Source: Kocuria varians (lineage in GTDB: Bacteria > Actinomycetota > Actinomycetes > Actinomycetales > Micrococcaceae). Taken from it: DNA of 51,272 bases. A program made the translations under genes and the position numbers. Shown piece by piece: positions 31,222 to 38,866 of the stretch (position 1 is the stretch's first letter; every line of letters starts with the position of its first letter). Where the stretch lies: assembly GCF_006539885.1 (NCBI RefSeq), contig NZ_BJNW01000021.1, positions 1 through 51,272 of the forward strand, read 5' to 3'. The notes beneath the pieces are model-generated. The model did not search any database. It was not told the DNA's origin and was given only the letters and a program-made list of their open reading frames with translations.

Positions 31222-32661
31222 CTACTCCGCGGAGCTGACGTCCCGGTGGTGGGCCATCAGGCGCTTCTCGCGCGGCAGCACGAAGAGCAGCAGCACGATG
31301 GTGAGCACCACGGACAGCGTGAGCAGGCCGTAGGTCATGCCCCAGCCGTACTGGTGCACCACCCACCCCACGCCCGTGGAGGCGAGGGTCGCGCCGAAGA
31401 CGTAGCCGAACAGGCCCGTGAACCCGGCGGCGGTGCCGGCCACGTTGCGGGCGGACATGTCCAGCGCCTGCAGGCCGATCAGCATCACGGGGCCGTAGAT
31501 GAACGCGCCGATGAAGAACAGGAACACCATGAGCAGCCAGTACGGGGTGCCCACGGGGGCCAGCCAGTAGGCGACCAGGAACACGCCCACACCCACCATG
31601 AACGTGATGCCGGTCCAGCTGCGGTTGCCGTGGAAGACCTTGTCGGAGACCCAGCCGCACGCGAGCGTGCCGAAGATGCCGGCGAGCTCGAAGAGGGAGA
31701 AGCCCGCGATGCCCTGGGCAAGGGACATGCCGTGGTGCTCCGCCAGGTACGTGGGCGCCCAGCTCAGCACGCCGTAGCGCAGCGAGTAGATGAACACGTT
31801 CGCCAGGGCCAGGTAGACCATGGTGGGGTTGAGCAGCACGTGCTTGACGATGATGCTCCAGTAGGAGGCGCCCTCGAGCTCGCTGGTGTCCGCCTCGACC
31901 TTCGCGGGGTCGTTGCGGTACTCCTCGATCGGGGGCAGGCCCACGGCCTCCGGGCGGTCCCGAACCAGCACGAACGCGATCACGGCCACCACCAGGGCGC
32001 CGATCGCGGGAACCCAGAACGCGGACTGCCACGAGTCACCGGTGATGGCCAGGCCGAGCGCGGCCAGCGCCCCCACGCCCATGCCGCCCACGTTGTGCGC
32101 GGTGTTCCAGATGGCGGTCTTCCAGCCGCGCTCGTTCGTGGAGAACCAGTGCACGAGCACGCGGCCGCACGGCGGCCAGCCCATGCCCTGCACCCAGCCG
32201 TTGAGGAACATCACCGTGGCGAACAGGGCCACCGAGGCGGAGACGGCGGGGACGAACGCCACCACCAGGTTGGCCACCGCGGACAGCGCCAGGCCAATCG
32301 GCAGGAAGTACCGGGCATTGGAACGGTCCGAGATGGTTGCGGAGAAGAACTTGGAGAACCCATAGGCCAGCAGCACGGCGTTGCCGATGATGCCGATGCC
32401 CACGGTGTTGATCCTGCCCTGGTCCAGCAGCAGCGGAGCGATCAGCGAGATGTTGTTGCGGATCAGGTAGAAGCCCGCGTAGCCCAGGAAGATCCCGATG
32501 AACACTTGCAGTCGCAGCCGGGGATAGCGCCGCTGGACCTCGTCCTCGGGAAGGCGCGGGGCGGGCGACGGAGCGGCCATCCACCGCGTGAGCGGCGACA
32601 TGGTCCTGGCAGTGGCGGTGTCCGCGACAGTGGTCTGCGGGCTGGGGGCGTCAGGGGGCAT
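31222..32661 (-). CDS. GlpT/UhpT-family organophosphate:phosphate antiporter-like MFS protein
   Basis: A 479-residue twelve-helix MFS protein of the organophosphate antiporter group, which trades sn-glycerol 3-phosphate or hexose phosphate for inorganic phosphate. Family sequences include FIGIFLGYAGFYLIRNNISL in helix 1, NGWVQGMGWPPCGRVLVHWF, AIWNTAHNVGGMGVG and SLRYGVLSWAPTYLAE. The ATG at 32661 with GAGAG about nine bases upstream is preferred over a TTG at 32670. The exact substrate cannot be told, though overall similarity to GlpT seems highest. It stands alone, convergent to the previous MFS gene. Confidence 0.87.
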   Translation of the reverse strand: MPPDAPSPQTTVADTATARTMSPLTRWMAAPSPAPRLPEDEVQRRYPRLRLQVFIGIFLGYAGFYLIRNNISLIAPLLLDQGRINTVGIGIIGNAVLLAYGFSKFFSATISDRSNARYFLPIGLALSAVANLVVAFVPAVSASVALFATVMFLNGWVQGMGWPPCGRVLVHWFSTNERGWKTAIWNTAHNVGGMGVGALAALGLAITGDSWQSAFWVPAIGALVVAVIAFVLVRDRPEAVGLPPIEEYRNDPAKVEADTSELEGASYWSIIVKHVLLNPTMVYLALANVFIYSLRYGVLSWAPTYLAEHHGMSLAQGIAGFSLFELAGIFGTLACGWVSDKVFHGNRSWTGITFMVGVGVFLVAYWLAPVGTPYWLLMVFLFFIGAFIYGPVMLIGLQALDMSARNVAGTAAGFTGLFGYVFGATLASTGVGWVVHQYGWGMTYGLLTLSVVLTIVLLLFVLPREKRLMAHHRDVSSAE

Positions 32662-32817
32662 CCGGTCCAACTCTCGGGTGGTCGTGGGCCGTTCCGGGGC
32701 CCGGTGGGAAGAACGGCCATCGTACCCAGGTTGTTCACAGAAACGCCTTGCCTGTGGGCAGGATCGCGCGTGGGAGACGTGCGCGTCACGACGCGCATCC
32801 GCGGCGCGACGGGCGCT

Positions 32818-33567
32818 TCAGCCGAGGAGCAGGGTGGCCGCCCCACGGACCAGGACGACGACGCCGCCGGCGGCGGCGAGCGCCATCGCCAGTTTCTGAG
32901 CCGTCGCCTTCGAAAGGTGCTGGGCGAGCCAGGTCCCGGCGACGATGCCCGCGAGGACGGTGGCCACCAGCGCCGCGAGGGCGGCGAGGGCTGGGACAGG
33001 AAGCGTGAAGTGCACCCCGGCGGCGAGCTTGGACACGGTGGAGAGGATGCCCATGCTCATGAACACGGGCTGCATGGTGGCCGCAAAGCGCACCTGGTCC
33101 CAGCGCGTCACGCGCGAGTAGACGACCATGGCGGGCGCGGCGACACCCGCGGTGGAGTTGAAGAACCCGCCGATCAGACCGGCCGGGACCACCGCGGCCC
33201 GGCGGGAGGCACGCGGGGTGGCGGGGGAGAAGCGGGTGATGGTCAGCGCCGCGAGCACCACGGCGCCCACCGCGACCTGCAGCCAGGCGCTCGGCACCCA
33301 GCGCACCACGAGTGCGCCCGCCACGATGCCTGGCAGTGCGGAGGTCACCAGCACCGCCGCATGGCGCCACTCCACGAGCCGGCGCACCGAGAGCGTGATG
33401 AGGAACCCGGAGCATGTGGTCGCGGCGTTGGTGGCGAGCACGCCGGCGCCCGGACCCATGAGCAGGGACAGCACCGGGGCCACCACTAGCCCCACCCCGG
33501 TGCCGGAGACGCGCTGCAGCACCGTGCCCACGAGGACCGCGGCCAGCGCGGCGAGCAGGACGGTCAT
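32818..33567 (-). CDS. TSUP family (TauE/SafE) membrane permease
   Basis: A 249-residue protein with about eight hydrophobic helices in two similar halves, typical of TauE/SafE permeases for sulfite and organosulfur anions. Family-like blocks are LQRVSGTGVGLVVAPVLSLL near the N-terminus and GLIGGFFNSTAGVAAPAMVVY in the second half. The ATG at 33567 has AAGGAG six bases upstream. The C-terminus ends within the last helix. Substrate unknown; nothing nearby points to sulfur metabolism. Confidence 0.85.
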   Translation of the reverse strand: MTVLLAALAAVLVGTVLQRVSGTGVGLVVAPVLSLLMGPGAGVLATNAATTCSGFLITLSVRRLVEWRHAAVLVTSALPGIVAGALVVRWVPSAWLQVAVGAVVLAALTITRFSPATPRASRRAAVVPAGLIGGFFNSTAGVAAPAMVVYSRVTRWDQVRFAATMQPVFMSMGILSTVSKLAAGVHFTLPVPALAALAALVATVLAGIVAGTWLAQHLSKATAQKLAMALAAAGGVVVLVRGAATLLLG

Positions 33568-33709
33568 GGGGGCTCCTTCGTGAAGCGGGTTCCATGCCGC
33601 TGATGCAGCGAGCCACGGTTGTGCGAGATGGAGCGAATCCACTCATGATCTCAGGCAAGCTGCCCCGGCGCTCTGAGGGTGATGCCCACCTGGCCCCGCG
33701 GCTTCGGGA

Positions 33710-34321
33710 TTAGATGTTCCACTCCCATGCCCCATCTAGCAAGGAAGGCCCGTAGATCAGGGTTCCCTTGGTGCTCGGAAGGTCCAGAACAATTTTCCCG
33801 TTGGCGCGTTCTGCTGGGCCCATCTCTCTGATCAGCTCCTTCGAGTCCAGGCAATTGAAGACCGGATTGGTCATGACAGAATTTGCCGTTTTCCCCTTGT
33901 CATCCACGAACTTCCAATCTGCGGGATTGAACATGAAGTCCTGGCCGTAGAGCGCCTCCTTGAAAGATTCGGCGGGTCCTGTCTCCGCCTCGACGTTCAC
34001 GGTCACAAGATGCCCGTTCTCGGCAGGCATGGCCACGGGGCTGGTGCACTGGGTGTCCATGTCGACTGACTTCACGGTGAACTCAATGACGGGTTCGGAT
34101 TCACCGTTCTGCCCTTCGACTGTGATGCCTGCGGACTCCCCAAACTTCTTCTGGAGGTTCCCGCGCTCGGACGTCGGCGAGGTCGCGTCGGCCTCGGCGG
34201 TGGAGGCGCCGGGCGAAACCTCAGCGGTGGTGGGTGAGGCATTGGAGCTGTTTGCTGCATTGCATCCAGCGAGGCAGAGCATCATCACGGGGACAATGAC
34301 GAGGTAGGACAGACGCTTCAC
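33710..34321 (-). CDS. Lipoprotein of unknown function, DUF4352-like
   Basis: A 203-residue lipoprotein. The GTG at 34321 is preceded by AAAGG, and the signal VKRLSYLVIVPVMMLCLAGC ends in a clear lipobox. After a Ser/Thr/Ala linker, the mature domain (VIEFTVKSVDMDTQC, then ENGHLVTVNVEAETG and WKFVDDKGKTANSVMTNPVF) has the beta-sandwich pattern of DUF4352/telokin-like extracellular domains. Codon use is less GC-rich than in neighbouring genes, as in the insert further along, hinting at transfer. The upstream region is AT-rich and shared with the divergent methyltransferase gene. Confidence 0.72.
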   Translation of the reverse strand: MKRLSYLVIVPVMMLCLAGCNAANSSNASPTTAEVSPGASTAEADATSPTSERGNLQKKFGESAGITVEGQNGESEPVIEFTVKSVDMDTQCTSPVAMPAENGHLVTVNVEAETGPAESFKEALYGQDFMFNPADWKFVDDKGKTANSVMTNPVFNCLDSKELIREMGPAERANGKIVLDLPSTKGTLIYGPSLLDGAWEWNI

Positions 34322-34448
34322 GGGGGGCCTTTCGGGGTGACGAGGGGTGGCACAGACCGTGCACAGATCCAACAATAAATATGCATATGTAATTTCTTTG
34401 GGATCTACGCGTCGTGGCCTGCGACTGCCCTCATGTGGGTTCCCGGCC

Positions 34449-34454
34449 TACCCT
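34449..34454 (+). promoter_or_regulatory. -10 box of a probable leaderless methyltransferase transcript
   Basis: TACCCT lies six bases before the ATG at 34461 with no ribosome binding site between, matching the arrangement seen before rlmC and the rhomboid-like gene. Confidence 0.42.
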
Positions 34455-34460
34455 GGCCCC

Positions 34461-35069
34461 ATGGTGGAACAGAGCAAGTGGATGGCACAGGTGGAGCGCA
34501 ACCCCGGGCACTCGCAGTGGTACGTGGAGCGGTTCCGGACGATGGCGGCTGAGGGGCAGGACATCGTGGGGGAGGCTCGGCTGGTGGACGCGATGCTGCC
34601 GCGCGGCGCCCGCGTCCTGGACGCCGGCTGCGGCCCGGGCAGGCTCGCCGGGTACCTGCATGGGGTGGGGCACCACGTCACCGGCGTGGACGTAGACCCC
34701 GCCCTGATCGCCGCAGCGAAGCAGGACCACCCCGGTCCGCGCTACGAGGTGGCCGACCTGGCAACCCTCCCGGACCTCGACCTCGGTGCGCCCTTCGACG
34801 CGATCGTGTGCGCGGGCAACGTGGTCACGTTCCTCGCCGAGAGCACCCGCCGGGACGTGCTGCGCGGTTTCCGCGCGCACCTGGCTCCGGAGGGTCGAGC
34901 GGTCGTGGGCTTCGGGACGGGCCGCGGCTACCCGGTGTCCGTGTTCTTCGACGACGCCGCCGCGGCTGGTCTCACCCCTGAGGTCACCCTGGGCAGCTGG
35001 GACCTGCGCCCGTGGCGCGAGGGCGGGGACTTCCTGGTGGCGGTGCTGGGAGTGTCCAGAACAGCATGA
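34461..35069 (+). CDS. Class I SAM-dependent methyltransferase with an exchanged 3' end
   Basis: A 202-residue methyltransferase with motif I VLDAGCGPGRLAGYL, the acidic end of strand 2 (VTGVDVDPAL) and motif IV FDAIVCAGNVVTF. Substrate is unknown. The ATG at 34461 is probably leaderless. The last codons lie in a 44-bp sequence (35006-35049) that recurs perfectly at 36352-36395, where it is followed by an alternative ending (LEVARG instead of LGVSRTA). This suggests that an insert entered the 3' end of the gene and supplied a new terminus, keeping the enzyme whole. Confidence 0.85.
   Translation: MVEQSKWMAQVERNPGHSQWYVERFRTMAAEGQDIVGEARLVDAMLPRGARVLDAGCGPGRLAGYLHGVGHHVTGVDVDPALIAAAKQDHPGPRYEVADLATLPDLDLGAPFDAIVCAGNVVTFLAESTRRDVLRGFRAHLAPEGRAVVGFGTGRGYPVSVFFDDAAAAGLTPEVTLGSWDLRPWREGGDFLVAVLGVSRTA
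35006..35049 (+). repeat. Left copy of 44-bp perfect direct repeat
   Basis: Forms the end of the methyltransferase gene (codons for LRPWREGGDFLVAVL). Identical to 36352-36395. Confidence 0.9.
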
Positions 35070-35071
35070 AA

Positions 35072-35114
35072 GAGAGCGTTCCCTCCCCGCGCTCTGCGGA
35101 GAGGGAACGCTTTC
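35072..35114. terminator. Bidirectional hairpin terminator
   Basis: Arms 35072-35085 and 35101-35114 pair over 14 positions with one G-U pair and a 15-base loop, just after the methyltransferase stop and before the convergent nuclease stop. Confidence 0.8.
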
Positions 35115-35124
35115 CGGCCGAGAG

Positions 35125-36228
35125 TCAGGACAGGAGGCGATCCACAGTGGCGCGGAGTGTGTCGCTGAGGCCGTAGATCTGCTCAGGAGCATCCACCGCG
35201 TGGCGGGTCTCGGCTTTGTTCTCGTCGAGGATGCCCACGTATTTCTGGCTGCGGTTGAAGTGCAGCCGAGCGATCGTCTTGCGGTTGTTGTCGTCCAGGA
35301 GGATGGCGCAGTAGCTCTTGGCATCCCGGTACGAGACGCGAGAGATGTCCACCTGGTTGCACACGATCGCTCGCACAATGTTGAAGGCCGTGAGTTCTTC
35401 GGCGGTGGTGATGATCCCGTCTTCGCTTTCCTGCAGGTCCTTCTCCGCCTCGGGCTGACTGGCGAGTTCCACCGCGGCATCGTCGTCCTGGGGGAAGACC
35501 GGCGCAACGGAGCTGGCCCCGAGCGCGGTCGTCAGGCGGTTGTTGACCTGCTCGTTGAGGAACTGCTGCGAGGCCTTGACGACCAACGGGGTGAACTGGT
35601 CGCGGGTCTTCTGGGTGAACGAGCCTTCGTAGACCCGGTTCGTGAAGAACCTGATCCAGTCGACGGAGGGGTCCCGGAACTCCGCGGCGATTGCCCGCTT
35701 GATCTCCCCCACGTACTTCAATTCGCCAGCCGCATTGATGATGGAGTCGAGGTCGAACTCGGTCTTGCTGAGTTTCTGCAGCTCCGGGATCACTGTGGTG
35801 TCGATGTCGAGCAGGTCCAGGACCAGGAAGGGCTTCGCGTCCATGCGGTTGGGAGCGTCGAGATCCGTATAGAAGTGGTACTTCGCTCCGTTGGTGAGGA
35901 TCGCGATGCGGGCGTTTGTCACCGCGAAGTACCGGTACAGCTGGGAGGCGTGCTCCAGGGAGAGGGGGGCACCTACGTGCTTGCACTCGATGAGCATCTG
36001 GATCTGCCCGTCCTGGACGATCGCATAGTCAATCTTCTCGCCCTTCTTCACCCCCACGTCAGCGGTGAACTCAGGAACCACCTCGGACGGATCGAAGACG
36101 TCGTAGCCGAGGATCGTGGAGATGAAGGGCATGACGAAGGCGTTCTTGGTCGCTTCCTCCGTTTCCAGGGACGCCTTTTGCTGCGCGACCTTGTTGGCCA
36201 GAGCCGACAGACGTTCGGTGAAATCCAT
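35125..36228 (-). CDS. Orphan HsdR-N-like restriction nuclease domain protein
   Basis: A 367-residue protein related to the N-terminal nuclease domain of type I restriction HsdR and similar predicted nucleases. Features are ATKNAFVMPFISTILGYDV, EFTADVGVKKGEKIDYAIV and MLIECKHVGAPL; the Asp of KIDY and the ECK form a PD-(D/E)xK site. SQLYRYFAVTNARIAILTNG is also typical. No helicase domain, methylase or specificity gene accompanies it. The C-terminal part (from about residue 290) is a separate uncharacterised domain. The ATG at 36228 follows GGAGG. Base composition is poorer in GC than the flanks. It sits alone inside the repeat-bounded insert, suggesting a mobile defence or anti-phage gene; function unproved. 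Confidence 0.8.
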   Translation of the reverse strand: MDFTERLSALANKVAQQKASLETEEATKNAFVMPFISTILGYDVFDPSEVVPEFTADVGVKKGEKIDYAIVQDGQIQMLIECKHVGAPLSLEHASQLYRYFAVTNARIAILTNGAKYHFYTDLDAPNRMDAKPFLVLDLLDIDTTVIPELQKLSKTEFDLDSIINAAGELKYVGEIKRAIAAEFRDPSVDWIRFFTNRVYEGSFTQKTRDQFTPLVVKASQQFLNEQVNNRLTTALGASSVAPVFPQDDDAAVELASQPEAEKDLQESEDGIITTAEELTAFNIVRAIVCNQVDISRVSYRDAKSYCAILLDDNNRKTIARLHFNRSQKYVGILDENKAETRHAVDAPEQIYGLSDTLRATVDRLLS

Positions 36229-36306
36229 GGGGGCCTCCGTGGGGCTGTTGGGTGAGTTTGTTTCACCGGGACCGCGGGCTTGGAGCACCGGGGCGGGGTC
36301 TCTGCA

Positions 36307-36334
36307 AAATTAAACCCACCATACTGATCGCCAA
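36307..36334 (-). promoter_or_regulatory. Promoter of the nuclease gene
   Basis: On the - strand TTGGCG (36334-36329) and TAATTT (36312-36307) are 16 bases apart in a locally AT-rich stretch, giving a leader of about 70 bases before the ATG at 36228. Confidence 0.5.
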
Positions 36335-36351
36335 AGCAAATTCGCGCGGAC

Positions 36352-36395
36352 GCGCCCGTGGCGCGAGGGCGGGGACTTCCTGGTGGCGGTGCTGG
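36352..36395 (+). repeat. Right copy of 44-bp perfect direct repeat
   Basis: Identical to 35006-35049. It continues in frame as codons for EVARG and a stop at about 36412, apparently the former end of the methyltransferase gene. Confidence 0.88.
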
Positions 36396-36548
36396 AGGTG
36401 GCCAGGGGGTGAGCGGGGAACCGGACGAACGGGGCAGTTCTCGGCTGCGCGCCCTGGGAACCACCACCGCGAGCCACTGGTCGTCCTCTGCACCCTCTAG
36501 TCTTGTTCCGAACACATCCTTGGTGGACGACCTGGAAGAGGGAAGCGG

Positions 36549-37700
36549 ATGGCCGCTGGACTGGCCGCACTGCTGGACGACATCGCGGCACTGGCGAAGC
36601 TGACGGCGGCGAGCCTGGACGACGTCGCCGGTGCCACCGGGCGGGCGAGCGCGAAGGCCGCGGGCGTCGTCGTCGACGACACCGCCGTGGCACCCCGGTT
36701 CGTGGAGGGCGTGAGCCCCAAACGCGAGCTGCCGATCATCAAGAAGATCACGATCGGCTCGCTGCGCAACAAGCTGCTCGTCATCCTGCCCGTGGCCCTG
36801 CTGCTGAGCCAGTTCGCGCCGTGGCTGCTCACGCCGCTGCTCATGCTCGGCGGGACATATCTCTGCTTTGAGGGCGCAGAGAAGGTCATCGAGCGCTTCT
36901 CCCCCAACAAGCACGCAGAGGAAGAGCCGGCGGCGAACCGCGGCCCGGACGCCGAGAAGAAGATCGTCTCCGGCGCCGTCCGCACGGACCTCATCCTCAG
37001 CTCGGAGATCATGGTCATCTCCCTGAACGAGGTCTCCCACGAGCCGCTGCTCTCCCGCACCCTGATCCTCGTTGCGGTGGCCATCTTCATCACGATCCTC
37101 GTCTACGGGGTGGTGGCGGTGATCGTGAAGATGGACGACATCGGGCTGGCGCTCGCGAAGAAGGACTCCGAGGGGGCTCAGAAGTTCGGCCGCGGACTGG
37201 TCAAGGCCATGCCTGCGGTGCTGCAGGTCATCTCCGTGGTGGGCGTCTTCGCCATGCTGTGGGTAGGCGGGCACATCATCCTCACGGGCATGAACGATCT
37301 CGGCTTCACGCCCGTCTACGACTGGGTGCACCACCTCGGAGAGTCCGTCCACCACGTGGCGGGCGTGGGTCCGGCGTTCGCGTGGATCGTGGAGACGTTC
37401 TTCGCGCTGGTGCTCGGGGTCATCTGGGGCTGCGTGATCGTGGGTATCGTCCATGTGCTGCCGTTCGGGAAGAAGCACGGGGAAGGCACGGACGACGACG
37501 CCGCGGCTCAGGACGGTGACGCAGCCGCAGCTGAGCGCGCGGCGTCGCCGGCAGGCACGGTTGCCGACACCTCGGATCGCAGCACCCCGGACGACGGTGC
37601 CCCGGGCGGTGACGTTTCGGACCGCAGCACCCCGGAGTCACGGGCCCCGGGGGCCGGGAGCGCCGAGGGCGGCTCGACCGCGGCGGACCGTACCGACTGA
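36549..37700 (+). CDS. DUF808 family membrane protein
   Basis: A 383-residue inner-membrane protein of the DUF808 (YedI) family, function unknown. The N-terminus, AAGLAALLDDIAALAKLTAAS followed by DDVAGATGRASAKAAGVVVDD, is diagnostic for the family. IKKITIGSLRNKL and several hydrophobic helices (LLVILPVALLLSQFAPWLL and three or four more between 160 and 310) follow. The last 70 residues form an acidic, Pro/Ala-rich tail in which DRSTP occurs twice; this is longer than in usual family members. The ATG at 36549 has GAGGGAAG upstream. It lies just outside the repeat-bounded insert. Confidence 0.88.
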   Translation: MAAGLAALLDDIAALAKLTAASLDDVAGATGRASAKAAGVVVDDTAVAPRFVEGVSPKRELPIIKKITIGSLRNKLLVILPVALLLSQFAPWLLTPLLMLGGTYLCFEGAEKVIERFSPNKHAEEEPAANRGPDAEKKIVSGAVRTDLILSSEIMVISLNEVSHEPLLSRTLILVAVAIFITILVYGVVAVIVKMDDIGLALAKKDSEGAQKFGRGLVKAMPAVLQVISVVGVFAMLWVGGHIILTGMNDLGFTPVYDWVHHLGESVHHVAGVGPAFAWIVETFFALVLGVIWGCVIVGIVHVLPFGKKHGEGTDDDAAAQDGDAAAAERAASPAGTVADTSDRSTPDDGAPGGDVSDRSTPESRAPGAGSAEGGSTAADRTD

Positions 37701-37751
37701 GCACCGTCCGCCTTTGACGCGTCGCCACGCCCGTCGACACGGAGGGACCGC

Positions 37752-38654
37752 ATGACCCACGCGACCGCCCAGGAGTGGCAGATCGACACCGTGGACGTGC
37801 CGGCCTACCTGGCCGCGCTCGGGGTGGAACCCGCGGCGCCGCCGAACCTTGACCTGCTCGAACATCTGCACCGCGCCCACGTGTCCACCTTTCCGTTCAG
37901 CAACGTGGAGGTGCTGCTGGGTGAGCACCCGGGCGTGGAGCCGGCCACCGTGTTCGACCAGGTCGTGGTGCGCCGCCGTGGCGGGTACTGCTTCGAGCAC
38001 TCGCAGCTCTTCTCCGCAGCACTGCAGACGCTCGGCTTCACGGTGCGCCGCGCGCTGGGCCGGGTCCGTTCGCTGCAGAGTGCGCGCACCCACATGACGG
38101 TCCTCGTGGACCTCGACGGCGCCCGGTACCTGTGCGATCCCGGGTTCGGCTTCAGCATCACCGGCCCCATTGCCCTCGACGACGGCGCTCGCCGCGTGGA
38201 GGGGGACCGTACCTTCTCCGTGGGCCGGGTTCCGGACGAGGGCTGGCCGCTGTGTTCCCTCAACCGTGACGGGGAGATGGAGCATGTGCTGGACGAGTCC
38301 ACGGTGCACCCGGCAGACGTCCGGATGGGCCACCTGATGACCTCCACCGGCGAGGACTCCGTCTTCCGCCAGCGCCTCATGGTCATGCGCCACACCCCGC
38401 AGGGGCACGTGACCGTCACCGAGGGCGGGGTGACCGTGCGGTGGCCGGGGGAGCGGAGGTCGCACGAGGAACTCGGGGTGGACCGAGTGGTCGGCCTCGT
38501 ACGGGAGCTGGACGTGAGGGTCTCGGACGCGGAGACGGAGGAGCTCGCCCGGATCGTGGCGGGCCTGCGAAGCCGACCGGGCGCGGTGACACTGCATCGT
38601 CGGCACCCCGGCCCGCGCCGTCGTGCCCATTCAGCTGCACAGTCCGAGGAGTAG
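37752..38654 (+). CDS. nat: Arylamine N-acetyltransferase
   Basis: A 300-residue NAT-family cysteine enzyme that moves acetyl from acetyl-CoA to arylamines or hydrazines. The catalytic triad is visible: Cys in RRRGGYCFEHSQLF, His in ARTHMTVLVDLDG, and Asp in YLCDPGFGF. FPFSNVEVLLG near the N-terminus is also typical. The ATG at 37752 follows GGAGGGA. A short basic C-terminal tail (RRHPGPRRRAHS) is unusual. It starts about 50 bases after the DUF808 stop and may be co-transcribed with it. Its physiological substrate is unknown. Confidence 0.93.
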   Translation: MTHATAQEWQIDTVDVPAYLAALGVEPAAPPNLDLLEHLHRAHVSTFPFSNVEVLLGEHPGVEPATVFDQVVVRRRGGYCFEHSQLFSAALQTLGFTVRRALGRVRSLQSARTHMTVLVDLDGARYLCDPGFGFSITGPIALDDGARRVEGDRTFSVGRVPDEGWPLCSLNRDGEMEHVLDESTVHPADVRMGHLMTSTGEDSVFRQRLMVMRHTPQGHVTVTEGGVTVRWPGERRSHEELGVDRVVGLVRELDVRVSDAETEELARIVAGLRSRPGAVTLHRRHPGPRRRAHSAAQSEE

Positions 38655-38866
38655 GCAAGCCCTCCGGGAGGCCGCTCTGGAGGGCAGTTCCACTCCTCAG
38701 ATTCAGGGTGCTGCCCGGAGGGTCTCCGTGCGCGCGGTGCCCTCGACTGGAATGATCGGGCTCTGGCCAGGCATTCCTCCCCCGCATGCGCGGCCACTGC
38801 CGTGCCCGGAACCGAGCTGACCGGGCGCGGGACAACTGCACATCCCCCCTCAGAAAGCACCCCCCC

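Larger units (their letters stand above)
35050..36351. mobile_element. Small insert bounded by 44-bp repeats, carrying an orphan nuclease gene
   Basis: About 1.3 kb between the two repeats with lower GC than its surroundings. It supplies a new 3' end for the methyltransferase gene, a terminator and one restriction-type nuclease gene with its own promoter. The arrangement resembles attL/attR of an element integrated in a gene's 3' end, but there is no integrase, so it may be a remnant or a cassette exchanged by homologous recombination. Confidence 0.55.
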
